Of a stretch of DNA of 62,402 nucleotides, positions 1 through 10,768 are shown piece by piece. How positions within the stretch are numbered: the first letter of the stretch is position 1; every line of letters begins with the position of its first letter. The stretch spans positions 1 through 62,402 of the forward strand of contig JAPLGN010000014.1 of NCBI GenBank assembly GCA_026390135.1. Direction: 5' to 3'. The position numbers were made by a program, and so were the translations under genes. The notes below the pieces were generated by a model. It saw only the letters and a list, made by a program, of their open reading frames with translations. It was not told where the DNA came from and did no database searches. The DNA is from Campylobacterales bacterium. GTDB taxonomy: Bacteria; Campylobacterota; Campylobacteria; Campylobacterales; Sulfurimonadaceae.

Positions 1-531
1 TTTGCCGTAGGTGTCGGAGAAAAAAGTGAACTTGACCGAACATCTCATGTAAACGCAGGAGACATTCTTATCGCACTTCCTAGCTCAGGACTTCATTCCA
101 ACGGTTTTTCATTAGCACGTAAAGTGTTGTTTGAAAAAATGGGAATGAAATTTGAGGATGATTTCAACGGAAAACCTCTTATTGATACACTACTCACGCC
201 TACGCGTATCTACGTTAAAACTTTTAAAGCGCTCAAAGATAAAATTCAAGCACTCGCTCACATCACCGGTGGGGGAATTGTTGAAAACCTTCCACGGATT
301 CTTCCAGAGGAGATGCGTGCGGTTATTACCGAATCGTCTATTCGCGTATTGCCGATTTTTGAACTTATCGGTCAACATGTAGAGCGTAGTGAAATGTTCC
401 GCGCATTCAATATGGGTGTCGGGATGATTCTCGTTGTCAAATCAGAAAATGTAGATGATGTTTTAAGCGCAACCGATGGATACGTTATCGGACATCTTGA
501 AGCTGGTGTTAAAGAAGCAATACTGGTATAA
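1..531 (+). CDS. purM: Phosphoribosylformylglycinamidine cyclo-ligase (AIR synthetase), 3' part
   Basis: The reading frame is open from base 1, so the gene begins outside the window and about 176 C-terminal residues are visible. AIR synthetase closes the imidazole ring of formylglycinamidine ribonucleotide with ATP in de novo purine synthesis in the cytoplasm. Seen here are the family motifs GDILIALPSSGLHSNGFS and, downstream, HITGGGIVENLPRILP and FNMGVGMILVV, in the order expected for the C-terminal AIRS domain. The GTG at 124 is an internal codon, not the start. A second purine gene, purT, lies 40 kb downstream. Confidence 0.95.
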   Translation, partial: FAVGVGEKSELDRTSHVNAGDILIALPSSGLHSNGFSLARKVLFEKMGMKFEDDFNGKPLIDTLLTPTRIYVKTFKALKDKIQALAHITGGGIVENLPRILPEEMRAVITESSIRVLPIFELIGQHVERSEMFRAFNMGVGMILVVKSENVDDVLSATDGYVIGHLEAGVKEAILV

Positions 532-566
532 TCATCATGTAAACTCCATTTTAAAAGGATGTAATC

Positions 567-1010
567 ATGATCGGTAAAATTCTCGCGGGCGTAGTGGTGG
601 CCGCTGTAGCCATACAGTTCGTCCCTTATGGCAAAAATCACATTAATCCTCCCATTATCAGCGAACCAAAATGGGATTCCCCTCGAACAAAAGAACTTTT
701 CAATAATGCCTGCGCCAACTGCCATTCCCATGAAACCAAGTACCCTTGGTATAGCAATGTTGCCCCTGTTTCATGGCTTCTTCAGCGCGATATAGACGAA
801 GGCCGTGAACACTTCAACGTTTCAGTATGGGGTGCGCAGAAAAAGAATAAGGGTAAAGATGCCGCAAAAGAAGTACGAGAAGGGGAAATGCCACCATGGT
901 TTTATCTTCCTACTCACCCAGAAGCCAAGCTTACGGATACTCAGAAACAAGAACTTATAAGTGGTTTGGAAAAAACATTTGGGAAAGAAAAAGTGGAAGA
1001 AGAAAAATAA
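567..1010 (+). CDS. Membrane-anchored haem-binding domain protein
   Basis: A 147-residue protein with one N-terminal hydrophobic segment (about residues 4-20) that would anchor it in the inner membrane with the rest in the periplasm. A CxxCH haem c motif (CANCH, residues 49-53) is followed by [18 protein letters not shown], the pattern typical of the small Haem_bd family, and by EGEMPPWFY, where the Met could be the distal haem ligand. A role as a small mono-haem electron carrier is inferred; the partner is unknown. The ribosome site AAAGGA precedes the ATG and a good terminator follows (1036-1062), so it may be transcribed alone or from the purM promoter. Confidence 0.8.
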   Translation: MIGKILAGVVVAAVAIQFVPYGKNHINPPIISEPKWDSPRTKELFNNACANCHSHETKYPWYSNVAPVSWLLQRDIDEGREHFNVSVWGAQKKNKGKDAAKEVREGEMPPWFYLPTHPEAKLTDTQKQELISGLEKTFGKEKVEEEK

Positions 1011-1035
1011 TTAAATCTTCACTTCTTTTAAGTAG

Positions 1036-1062
1036 AGAAGAGGTTTAATCCTCTTCTTTTTT
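1036..1062 (+). terminator. Rho-independent terminator after the haem-binding gene
   Basis: A perfect 8-bp stem (AGAAGAGG / CCTCTTCT, 1036-1043 and 1050-1057) with a 6-nt loop is followed by a run of T on the + strand. It lies 26 bases after the stop of the haem-binding gene. The stop codon of the convergent ccoG gene falls inside the loop. There is no matching T run on the minus strand, so termination of ccoG here is less certain. Confidence 0.85.
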
Positions 1063-2514
1063 ATCCTTGTCATCTTCTAATAAATCTTCTCTAGGGAAGG
1101 TAAACGTTGACTGACGTACAACCATTACCTTCATTTTATCATCCATAGCATACGCTTTAATCGTAATAGGAATAACGGTATCTTTACGATCATCTTTGAC
1201 AAGCATCTCATCTGCATACAAAACAATCACTTTTTTCTTGACAACACCCGGCTTAACTTTAAACGGCTCAGTAGGTGTCCCTATTTTTATTTTGCCTTCC
1301 ATACCTTTGGGGGCAATAACATCAAAGTAATAACTATGCTCCTCATTGAGCGTATTTTGCAACAAGAACGTATAGGCGTTATCAACTCGTACTTTCCCTT
1401 CATCCGTATGATTGATCGAATAAAGGCGATTTTCTTTGTTAATATTAAGGAGCATATACTCTTTTTTACTTCCCATCATCCCCAAAATAATACTGACAAT
1501 AATCAAAATACCAATGTAACCCAAAATTTTAGGACGGAAATAGTGTGTTTTCCCCTTCATAAAGAGAGTTTCTTTTTCACTCGACCATTCAATCAAACTT
1601 GGTTTTCCAAGCTTGCCCATGACTTCCGTACACGCATCGACACACTCAAGACAGTTGATACACTCAAGTTGTAGTCCTTTACGGATGTCAATGTGAGTAG
1701 GACATACCGTTACACAGCTCTCACAGGTAGTACACTCTGCCTTCGCATTCACACTCAATAAATCTTTTTGCTTAGTATACAACTTCTCTTTTTGCTCATT
1801 ATAAATCTCACCGCCGCGATTAGGGTTATAAATTGCCATGATAGTATCATCATCATAGAGAACCGATTGAATACGTGAATAAGGACATACGTAAACACAA
1901 AAATTTTCTTGCAAGAAAATGACATCATAAACCAAGAAAGCAACAATACCGAGGATTGCACCTATAAGAACGAGATGCTCATTAGGATTTTGGATGTACG
2001 CCAAGAAATCTTCAGGAGGGACAAAATACCACATCAAATCCGCCGCAGCAATAAACGCCAATCCCGTCCAAATTAAAATTGCCACCAAACGCTTGATTTT
2101 ATTCTCTGTCTTTGAATAATCAGGCTCTTGCTGCTTATTTTTAATCCGCTTGCGAAGCCCAAGGAGTTTTGTCTCGATCAAATCACGGTAAACAACCCTA
2201 AAAATAGTTTGAGGACATATCCATCCGCAGAAGACACGACCACCCAAGACGGTAATACCAAAAACGCCTATAAACAAGAGCATTAATAGAAATGGCATCA
2301 AATAAAGTTCTTGCATATCAAACTGAATAAACATCAGGTGGAGTTTTAACTTATCAAAACTCAACAAGAAGAGATGATTTCCATCAATGCGTATCCATGG
2401 AATAATCAAGGACAAAATGGTCACAAATCCATAAAACCAATACCGCTTAATTCTCCATGGAACCCACTTGCTCAAATAAGCTTTTCCCGTAAGGGATACT
2501 TCTTCTGTACTCAT
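1045..2514 (-). CDS. ccoG: Cytochrome c oxidase accessory protein CcoG (FixG/RdxA family)
   Basis: A 489-residue polytopic iron-sulphur protein. In this family CcoG acts in maturation of cbb3-type oxidase, as a cupric reductase supplying Cu(I). Several membrane segments are seen (about 27-40, 74-92, 145-165, 180-200, 328-346), with CGWICP (97-101) and CVYVCP (206-211) near membrane edges. Two ferredoxin-type clusters follow: C261-x2-C-x2-C-x3-C271P and C285-x2-C-x2-C-x3-C295. The C-terminal third (about 350-475) resembles the periplasmic Ig-like FixG_C domain. The start ATG overlaps the stop of the upstream recombinase-like gene (ATGA), so the two are translationally coupled. No cco structural genes lie in the window. 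Confidence 0.93.
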   Translation of the reverse strand: MSTEEVSLTGKAYLSKWVPWRIKRYWFYGFVTILSLIIPWIRIDGNHLFLLSFDKLKLHLMFIQFDMQELYLMPFLLMLLFIGVFGITVLGGRVFCGWICPQTIFRVVYRDLIETKLLGLRKRIKNKQQEPDYSKTENKIKRLVAILIWTGLAFIAAADLMWYFVPPEDFLAYIQNPNEHLVLIGAILGIVAFLVYDVIFLQENFCVYVCPYSRIQSVLYDDDTIMAIYNPNRGGEIYNEQKEKLYTKQKDLLSVNAKAECTTCESCVTVCPTHIDIRKGLQLECINCLECVDACTEVMGKLGKPSLIEWSSEKETLFMKGKTHYFRPKILGYIGILIIVSIILGMMGSKKEYMLLNINKENRLYSINHTDEGKVRVDNAYTFLLQNTLNEEHSYYFDVIAPKGMEGKIKIGTPTEPFKVKPGVVKKKVIVLYADEMLVKDDRKDTVIPITIKAYAMDDKMKVMVVRQSTFTFPREDLLEDDKDKKEED

Positions 2515-3173
2515 TCACTCTCCTTTTTGATTGGTTCAATGCTTGGGCATTGAATGGTTTCGATCATAATCGCTCGGGCATCTGACTCGTTATTCGAAAG
2601 AACAACCCCTTGAACCAAGGCTTTTAACTCTCGCGATTCGACATAATCTTTTAATGAGCTGCGACTCACTTTCATTTGACGCGCTATTTCACTGACGCTA
2701 TTGCCCTGTTTTAGCAGGGAAATAATTTGATCTAACTTTAAATCAAATTTTGATACTGATTTAGACCCACGTGGTCGACCAATACCTTTTTTATCATCAT
2801 TTTGAACCATTTGACGAAGCTGATCAATAAGTCCTAAAACGACCATTATATCACTCTGTGCGTTGATTATAATCCCTTGTTTTACACAATGAATTGTATT
2901 GGCATTTTTTAGAAGACAACTCATTACCTGCACCACATCTTCGATATTAACACTCAGTACCCAGACGTCATAGATCAATAAAGTGTCTGCCCTTAATGAA
3001 CGAAAGAGCTCCACTACATTATTTCGTTCACTTATCCGTTTATTTTGGGAAATCTGGTCAATCAACTCTCTATCAATGGGGAGTTTCATTTGATCGCTAT
3101 AAGCATTAATCAATTTTAATTGCTCATAAACGTTATCAAAATCTTTATCAGGACGAATATAGCTCACAGTCAT
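2511..3173 (-). CDS. Serine-recombinase-like protein lacking catalytic residues, with C-terminal HTH; possible regulator
   Basis: The protein has the layout of a resolvase/invertase: an N-terminal beta-alpha domain starting MTVSYIRPD, then a C-terminal GRPRGSK arm and a helix-turn-helix (SVSEIARQMKVSRSSLKDYV) as in Hin/Gin. The catalytic Ser of the Y-x-R-x-S motif is Asp here, and the Arg pair of the DRLxR motif is replaced (DVWVLS). DNA cleavage is therefore unlikely and a DNA-binding or scaffold role is inferred. I prefer the ATG at 3173 over the in-frame ATG at 3212, because GAGAGG lies 9 bases before it and the fold begins there. It overlaps ccoG by ATGA. The regulatory target is unknown. 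Confidence 0.7.
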   Translation of the reverse strand: MTVSYIRPDKDFDNVYEQLKLINAYSDQMKLPIDRELIDQISQNKRISERNNVVELFRSLRADTLLIYDVWVLSVNIEDVVQVMSCLLKNANTIHCVKQGIIINAQSDIMVVLGLIDQLRQMVQNDDKKGIGRPRGSKSVSKFDLKLDQIISLLKQGNSVSEIARQMKVSRSSLKDYVESRELKALVQGVVLSNNESDARAIMIETIQCPSIEPIKKESE

Positions 3174-3252
3174 TGCGGTTAAATTCCTCTCAAAGTTGAA
3201 TTTAATCGTCATAATAACCTATTTCGACGACTTAAGTCAATAAAGAATCTAT

Positions 3253-4047
3253 TTATTTCGTCACAATCGTATCACTCATGATGACAACTTCACATTGTAA
3301 CTCGATTGCGAACTGTTCAAATACCTTGTTCTGGGCTTCTTTTATCAGAAAAAGGGCATCCGTATACTCTCCACCACCATAATTGACGAGAAAATTAGCA
3401 TGAACGTCACTAAATGCCATTGCGCCTACTTGTTTTCCTTTTAATCCGACTGCTTCAATAAGCCGTCCCGCATAATCATTTGGAGGATTTTTAAAACAAC
3501 TCCCTGCACTAGGAACATTTGGCTGATTGGAGCGCATTTGAGCAAACATCTCAAGCTGTTCGAATGAAAATCCTGATTTAAGCTCAAATACTGCCTCAAA
3601 GATCACCTCACTTATCGACGTTTTACGATAACCATGCTCAATTTGCTCTTTAGGAATCCAGCCAGCTGACGTGCGCACAGCGATAAGATAATTAAATATT
3701 TCATACTCTTTAAGACCTGCATTCATTTTAATCATCCCCCCTAATGTCCCTGGAAGCTTAGAAAGATATTCAAAATTAGCAATATTATTTTTTTTACAAA
3801 ATGACACGACTCGCCCCCCAGGAGTAGCCGCACCTATATTCAGATGATTACCATCTATTCGGATAAAATCATATTGTTTTGAAAGGATCATCAGCGGTGG
3901 TGGAGTGGGAGAAACGAGTAAGTTGTTTGCACTTCCAACAATGACATGCCCTGAGGGAACAACATCATTTTCAATAAGCATTACATCGACAATCGGACCG
4001 ATGCGTATGGAACTGAATTTTGAAAAATCAATTACTTTGGACTTCAT
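3253..4047 (-). CDS. murB: UDP-N-acetylenolpyruvoylglucosamine reductase
   Basis: A 264-residue FAD enzyme that reduces UDP-GlcNAc-enolpyruvate to UDP-MurNAc with NADPH, the second committed cytoplasmic step of peptidoglycan precursor synthesis. Visible motifs include GSANNLLVS, the FAD-site PGTLGGMIKMNAG, and SAGSCFKNP, whose Ser is the family's proton donor. It is at the short end of the family, as in other Campylobacterota. The start overlaps the end of fliQ by ATGA, so it is co-translated with the flagellar export gene and lies in an mqnD-fliQ-murB run. Confidence 0.93.
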   Translation of the reverse strand: MKSKVIDFSKFSSIRIGPIVDVMLIENDVVPSGHVIVGSANNLLVSPTPPPLMILSKQYDFIRIDGNHLNIGAATPGGRVVSFCKKNNIANFEYLSKLPGTLGGMIKMNAGLKEYEIFNYLIAVRTSAGWIPKEQIEHGYRKTSISEVIFEAVFELKSGFSFEQLEMFAQMRSNQPNVPSAGSCFKNPPNDYAGRLIEAVGLKGKQVGAMAFSDVHANFLVNYGGGEYTDALFLIKEAQNKVFEQFAIELQCEVVIMSDTIVTK

Positions 4048-4313
4048 TGCATAAAAGTCGGAATCATATTAAACATCCGAATGGTGAAGTCTTGCATCTC
4101 ATTCATCATCCATGGCATTGTCAAAATGATAACTATAATAATTCCTACAATCTTAGGAATAAAACTCAACGTCATCTCATTAATTTGAGTAGTGGCTTGG
4201 AAGATACTCACGGCAAGTCCCAAAAACATCCCTACAAGCAATGCAGGCAGTGATAAAATTAACGCAACTTTAAAGGTTTCAATTCCCAAACCAACAAGTT
4301 CTTCTTGCATCAT
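4044..4313 (-). CDS. fliQ: Flagellar export apparatus protein FliQ
   Basis: An 89-residue protein with two hydrophobic helices (about 13-37 and 52-75), matching FliQ, a core subunit of the FliPQR export gate at the base of the flagellar type III secretion system. The family pattern is seen in ALPALLVGMFLGLAVSIFQA followed by TQINEMTLSFIPKI. It is sandwiched between mqnD (1-2 bases away) and murB (4-base overlap). The other export-gate genes are not in the window; the hook operon lies 50 kb away. Confidence 0.93.
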   Translation of the reverse strand: MMQEELVGLGIETFKVALILSLPALLVGMFLGLAVSIFQATTQINEMTLSFIPKIVGIIIVIILTMPWMMNEMQDFTIRMFNMIPTFMQ

Positions 4314-4314
4314 G

Positions 4315-5178
4315 TTAGCTGTTCCTCAATGATGTATATTCTTGTGGGATACAAAAATCTCGTGCATCCATTTTTTGATCAAAAAAGTTGTGTTTATTTC
4401 CTATCTCAAAGAGCTTGTTAATCGCTTCAAATTGTATATCGCTTAGACTAATGGATTCATCATTCGCATACAATTCAAGATATTTTTCCAATGTTGCTGC
4501 ATCAATGCGCACCAAAGATCGCTCAATAAGCATCTTTGAAAGGAGCTCTTTGTGATCTCGTGCTACTTGCACCGCTTTAGTGAGAAGATTTTCATACGAA
4601 ATAGCCGAGCTAAGCGGCAGTGAACGTCGAATAGCCATCCCACCCAACGGCAACGGAAGAGAACCACCGCTTAACTCACACCATATATCCCATAATTCTC
4701 TCTCGACAACCAAAGAATCATCGTATCCTAAAATACTTTCATGAATCAACACGCCGGCATCGACCGTACCATCTATTACAGCTTGCTCAATATCAAGAAA
4801 ATTCATATACATGATCTTAGCATCAGGATACGCTACACGAAAAAGAAGTGCATTGGTCGTATATTTTCCACTGAGCGCTACTTTGAATTTACGTTTTAGT
4901 ATGGTATCACGTTTGCGAATAAGCTTGGGGCCGTACCCGCTTCCAAAACTTACCGCGGTACGAAGAAGCGCGTATTCTTGGGCAATATGGGGATACAAAC
5001 CAAAGCTGATAGCGCTTATATCATATGTCCCTTTGAGGGCTTCCACGTTGAGTGTTTCGATATCAAGTGCTATATTTTCAAAAACGGTATTGTCACGACC
5101 TACCCATCCAAACTTAATGGCATAATACATGAAGATATCATCCGCATCAGGAGAGTGAGCAATTACCATTTTTTTCAC
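4315..5178 (-). CDS. mqnD: 1,4-dihydroxy-6-naphthoate synthase (futalosine menaquinone pathway)
   Basis: A 287-residue periplasmic-binding-protein-fold enzyme of the MqnA/MqnD family. MqnD converts cyclic dehypoxanthinylfutalosine to 1,4-dihydroxy-6-naphthoate. I favour MqnD over MqnA because of the SPDADDIFMYYAI start and the LSGGSLPLPLGGMAIRR motif with its His-containing middle region (GVLIHESILGY). The start is a GTG with AGAGGT seven bases upstream. The futalosine route is the usual menaquinone pathway in Campylobacterota, which fits the host. It opens the mqnD-fliQ-murB run. Confidence 0.85.
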   Translation of the reverse strand: MKKMVIAHSPDADDIFMYYAIKFGWVGRDNTVFENIALDIETLNVEALKGTYDISAISFGLYPHIAQEYALLRTAVSFGSGYGPKLIRKRDTILKRKFKVALSGKYTTNALLFRVAYPDAKIMYMNFLDIEQAVIDGTVDAGVLIHESILGYDDSLVVERELWDIWCELSGGSLPLPLGGMAIRRSLPLSSAISYENLLTKAVQVARDHKELLSKMLIERSLVRIDAATLEKYLELYANDESISLSDIQFEAINKLFEIGNKHNFFDQKMDARDFCIPQEYTSLRNS

Positions 5179-5270
5179 TAAAAATACCTCTAAGTTTACA
5201 AATCTATGTAAATTTTAACGAAATAACGCTAAAATATCTCTATAAATATTCGAATGAATATATTGTATTG

Positions 5271-5313
5271 CAATTTGTCATATTTTTAACAAATACTTTC
5301 AATTTGTCATATT
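5271..5313 (+). promoter_or_regulatory. 14-bp direct repeat in the recA promoter region
   Basis: CAATTTGTCATATT occurs twice exactly (5271-5284 and 5300-5313), start-to-start distance 29 bases, in the AT-rich 177-base gap upstream of recA. The spacing is close to three helical turns, which would put both copies on one DNA face. Either a protein-binding site or a promoter duplication would explain it. I cannot tell which. Confidence 0.45.
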
Positions 5314-5355
5314 ATTGTCTAACTTTATATTTTACCCTTTCAGGAGAACACGACA

Positions 5356-7660
<2,305 letters not shown>

Positions 7661-7661
<1 letters not shown>

Positions 7662-7978
7662 TGAACTATCAAGAGCATAACCAAATACTCGACTCAAGCA
7701 TCTCCAAACAGAGTTTTAGCGAGCGTCGTTTTGGGCTCTCAACTCCAAAATTTTTCCTTGTAATCGGATTAATTATAGCGATATTATTCTACCTTAGTGT
7801 TCTTGTTTTTGGAAATAACTCTATTTTAGTTTTAATCAATCTCGAAGAGTATCAAACCTTTCTCACTGAAGATATTGAACGTCTAAAAAGTGAAAATGCC
7901 TCATTACAAAAGCAATATTTTGAACTAAAAGAATTGGATGCAGATTCCGCATCAACACAACGAGGTGAGCAGCCATGA
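7661..7978 (+). CDS. Single-pass membrane coiled-coil protein, FtsB/DivIC-like
   Basis: A 105-residue protein with a cytoplasmic N-terminus (about 1-30), one membrane helix (about 31-50) and a periplasmic leucine-rich coiled coil (EEYQTFLTEDIERLKSENASL). This layout is that of septum-formation initiators FtsB/DivIC, which bridge FtsQ and FtsL in the divisome. Sequence similarity alone is weak, so the assignment rests on topology and on the equivalent gene position after eno in Helicobacter. It is coupled to both neighbours by overlaps of one and four bases. Confidence 0.6.
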
Positions 7979-8589
7979 AAAAAATACTTCTTCTCTCATC
8001 TCTTTTAATTACAACCCTCTTTTCACGAGAAAATCCTTTTTTCTCTCTTTCAGAAGGGGCTGATCTTCCCGTATCATCTGAAATAAATGATCATAAGCCA
8101 GCACTTACCTCAATGACCTATAATTTTCCCAACAATTCACGCCTCCTCAAAGACGTAAGCTTTACTCTTCAAAATCTTGATGGAAGCTTCGAAACTCGAA
8201 AACTTGAAATTGATCAAAGTATTGACTGGCGATCCCCCCTCATTCTCTCACAATCAAATTCCCGCATACATCCGTCAACAACTGAAGGAAAAACTTCTTC
8301 TTCAAATATCAGTTTTATGCAATTTATTGGTTCTGGTAATCGAATGTCAATTATTGCAAAAGAGCCAATGTTGCGCCACTTTACGCTCTGTGATCCAGAT
8401 AGTATTGTTGTAGATTTTAAACATAATGGGGTATTTGAGTTATATCAAAAAGAACTATCTTCGCTTCCCTATACAAAAGTAAAAGTAACCAATCATGGCA
8501 GTTTTGCTCGAGTAATTCTTACCCTTGATGGACCTCATATATGCAACGTTTCTAAAACAGACCAAGGCGCTAGTGTTATTTGTAAATAA
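7975..8589 (+). CDS. AMIN-domain periplasmic protein
   Basis: A 204-residue protein with a signal peptide (MKKILLLSSLLITTLFSRE). The C-terminal 100 residues (about 112-203) fit an AMIN domain: RMSIIAKEPMLRHFTLCDP, IVVDFKHNG, and a final VILTLDGPHICNVSKTDQG. AMIN domains bind peptidoglycan or localise envelope proteins to division sites. It is the last gene of the recA-eno run, overlapping the FtsB-like gene by four bases, which supports a joint cell-envelope or division role. aroK, which follows in Helicobacter, is absent here. Confidence 0.65.
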   Translation: MKKILLLSSLLITTLFSRENPFFSLSEGADLPVSSEINDHKPALTSMTYNFPNNSRLLKDVSFTLQNLDGSFETRKLEIDQSIDWRSPLILSQSNSRIHPSTTEGKTSSSNISFMQFIGSGNRMSIIAKEPMLRHFTLCDPDSIVVDFKHNGVFELYQKELSSLPYTKVKVTNHGSFARVILTLDGPHICNVSKTDQGASVICK

Positions 8590-8621
8590 TAGAAAAGTCA
8601 ATGATTAAGTAAAGAGGATAG

Positions 8622-8651
8622 AGCTGGATTCCCGTTTCCACGGGAATGACG
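8622..8651. repeat. dRS3-like palindromic repeat (single copy)
   Basis: Contains ATTCCC-N8-GGGAAT at 8628-8647 with outer bases AGCTGG and GACG. The same extended element with another 8-base centre occurs at 46093-46122. As RNA it forms a 7-bp stem with a short loop. It sits between the convergent AMIN gene and tpx, where it could also help terminate transcription, but it has no T run. Confidence 0.7.
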
Positions 8652-8663
8652 AGTAGAAAATGA

Positions 8664-9167
8664 TTATGCTACAGCAGCCAAAGCAGCGTCGTAGTTAGGC
8701 TCTTCAGTGATTTCAGGAACGATCTCTTTATAAGTAACAATACCGTCAGCATCAACAGCGAAGATTGCGCGGCAAGTTACACCTGCAAGAACTGAACCAC
8801 CAAGCAATACACCATAAGCATTTGCAAATTCTTTGTTACGGAAGTCAGAACATACAGTTAAGTTATCGATACCTTCAGCTTGGCAAAAACGGCCAGCAGC
8901 GAATGGAAGGTCAAGAGATACGATAGTTACAGTAACATCCGATAGACCTGCCGCTTTTGCATTGAAGTTACGAGTTTCAGTAGCACATACACCTGTATCC
9001 AAAGAAGGAACAACAATAATAAGTTGTTTTTTGCCAGTTGCGCCACCTACAACAACGTCACCAAGTCCTGCTGAGTTTACTACAGTAATTGCTGGTGCTT
9101 TATCGCCAACGTTAATAGTGTTTCCTAAAAGTTCTACGTCTGTACCTTTGAATTTTGTTGTTGCCAT
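8664..9167 (-). CDS. tpx: Thiol peroxidase
   Basis: A 167-residue atypical 2-Cys peroxiredoxin reducing hydrogen peroxide and alkyl hydroperoxides at the expense of thioredoxin. The peroxidatic Cys61 (SLDTGVCATETR) and resolving Cys95 (AGRFCQAE) are at the same residue numbers as in E. coli Tpx. Two further Cys are present, at 106 and in the motif VTCRAIF. A GGAGCC-type ribosome site precedes the ATG. It stands alone, with its own upstream gap of about 90 bases before tsaD. Confidence 0.95.
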   Translation of the reverse strand: MATTKFKGTDVELLGNTINVGDKAPAITVVNSAGLGDVVVGGATGKKQLIIVVPSLDTGVCATETRNFNAKAAGLSDVTVTIVSLDLPFAAGRFCQAEGIDNLTVCSDFRNKEFANAYGVLLGGSVLAGVTCRAIFAVDADGIVTYKEIVPEITEEPNYDAALAAVA

Positions 9168-9260
9168 TTTGGGCTCCTGTTTTTATTTATGTGAGGAATT
9201 GTACAAAAATCAGACAATTTTACTCTGAATTCTAAAATATATATTTTGATTTAAGCTGAA

Positions 9261-10238
9261 TCACAGTTTGCAACGAGGATTAATCGTCACATCCCTATGA
9301 TTCACAAAGAGTTCAAGAGTATACGCTTCCAGCGCACATCGTCCTATCATTGCCGCATTATCCGAGCAGTACTCTAATGGAGCTAAGAGTAACGGAGCTT
9401 TATACACTGCGAGGACATGCTCAACCTCTGCACGTAAATAAAGATTCGCACTTGCTCCACCCACGATGGCAAAGCGTATAGGAGGATTGATTTTGAAATA
9501 TTTTTTGAGCTTTTGGATCAAATGATCCGTGGCGGTTTTTTGAAATGCGGCGGCTATATCAGGGTATGTTTCAAACGATGCAGATTCAACCGCTAAACGA
9601 ACTTGATTTTTAAGCCCCGAATAACTAAAAGCAATCAATGGGGACTGCCACAGCGGAACGGTAAATGAAAGTTTTGACGCATCACCACTGAGAGCTAATT
9701 GCTCGATCACTGGCCCACCTGGGTAACCAAGTTTCATCATTTTGGCTACTTTATCGAAGCTTTCGCCGTAGCTGTCATCCATCGTCGTTGCAACCGTTTC
9801 CATCTGGGAGTATGATTTCACCTCAATGAGCTGCGTATGTCCTCCGGAGACCAGAAGTACAGTCAGTGGCAATTGAGACTCTTTTTCAATAAAGAGGGAG
9901 TATATATGCCCTTTTAGATGATTAATGGGCAGGATTGGAATATTAAGCGCTATTGAGAGAGCTTTTGCCATCACAACACCTTCAATAAGCGTTACCCCTA
10001 ATCCTGGTTCGCTGGTTACGGCAATGGCTTTCAACCCACTAAACCATGGCTCGCATTCGCTCAAAATAGCCGGAAGAGCAATGGCATGAAGCCGACTGGC
10101 TAGCTCAGGAACGACACCTCCATACTGAGAATGTTCAAGCTCTTGGGATATTTTTTTATGGTAGATGAGTTTTTTCGTTGCTATTTCTGTAATCGCGATT
10201 GAGCTGTCATCACATGAGCTTTCGATACTCAAAATCAT
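9261..10238 (-). CDS. tsaD: tRNA N6-adenosine threonylcarbamoyltransferase
   Basis: TsaD transfers threonylcarbamoyl to A37 of ANN-decoding tRNAs, within the TsaBDE machinery. Seen: [16 protein letters not shown] at the start, the metal-binding [14 protein letters not shown], the KVAKMM-LGYPGG region, and [10 protein letters not shown] plus [10 protein letters not shown] near the end. I place the start at 10238 rather than 10268, because family members begin MILSIES and this ATG forms an ATGA overlap with the hydrolase gene. Length is about 325 residues. Confidence 0.96.
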   Translation of the reverse strand: MILSIESSCDDSSIAITEIATKKLIYHKKISQELEHSQYGGVVPELASRLHAIALPAILSECEPWFSGLKAIAVTSEPGLGVTLIEGVVMAKALSIALNIPILPINHLKGHIYSLFIEKESQLPLTVLLVSGGHTQLIEVKSYSQMETVATTMDDSYGESFDKVAKMMKLGYPGGPVIEQLALSGDASKLSFTVPLWQSPLIAFSYSGLKNQVRLAVESASFETYPDIAAAFQKTATDHLIQKLKKYFKINPPIRFAIVGGASANLYLRAEVEHVLAVYKAPLLLAPLEYCSDNAAMIGRCALEAYTLELFVNHRDVTINPRCKL

Positions 10239-10768
10239 TGCATCACCCATTCTTTTACCCACGGCCATTCTCCATAGCCTGAATCAGCATTAAGATGTCC
10301 TGCTTTACTTATCACCTTCATCTCTATACCAAGTGCCATTTGAAGCGTTAAAGCTTCTTCTTGGCTCATATAAGGATCATTATCAGATGTTACCAACATT
10401 GCTTCATCGGCATATAAAGAAATCGGGGCTTCAAGGGGAAAAAAGCTCTTGAGAGTTTCAAGCTCGCAGGACAAACGAGGAGGAGCGACTAAAAGGAGTC
10501 GTTTGACAGGAATAATCTCACCCTCATGACACAGATGAAACCACAAGGTATTTGCCAGCGAATGACAAATAACAACCTCCGGCTGAAATTCATCTAAAAG
10601 TGCTTTTACCTGTTTTATCCATCTATTTTTACTCGGAAAATGGGGGTTATCCAAAAGGGGAAATGCAACTGTTCCGTAATCTTTGGCTATTTCGCCTGCG
10701 AGCCATGCTTGCCAGTGGGGATCATCGCTTCCTCCCCAACCGTGCAATAAAAGAGTTTTTTGTCTCAT
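10235..10768 (-). CDS. Small serine hydrolase (RBBP9/YdeN-like alpha/beta hydrolase)
   Basis: A 177-residue single-domain alpha/beta hydrolase. [17 protein letters not shown] at the N-terminus, the nucleophile elbow CHSLAN in place of GHSxG, an Asp in TSDNDPYMS, and a C-terminal [11 protein letters not shown]is match the RBBP9/YdeN family. The substrate is unknown. It overlaps both dxr (upstream) and tsaD (downstream) by ATGA, so it is part of the cdsA-dxr-hydrolase-tsaD operon. Confidence 0.8.
   Translation of the reverse strand: MRQKTLLLHGWGGSDDPHWQAWLAGEIAKDYGTVAFPLLDNPHFPSKNRWIKQVKALLDEFQPEVVICHSLANTLWFHLCHEGEIIPVKRLLLVAPPRLSCELETLKSFFPLEAPISLYADEAMLVTSDNDPYMSQEEALTLQMALGIEMKVISKAGHLNADSGYGEWPWVKEWVMQ

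Noticed and set aside
372-731. 119-codon minus-strand ORF over purM and the haem-binding gene
   Set aside because: It is antisense to two well-supported genes and has no recognisable motif.
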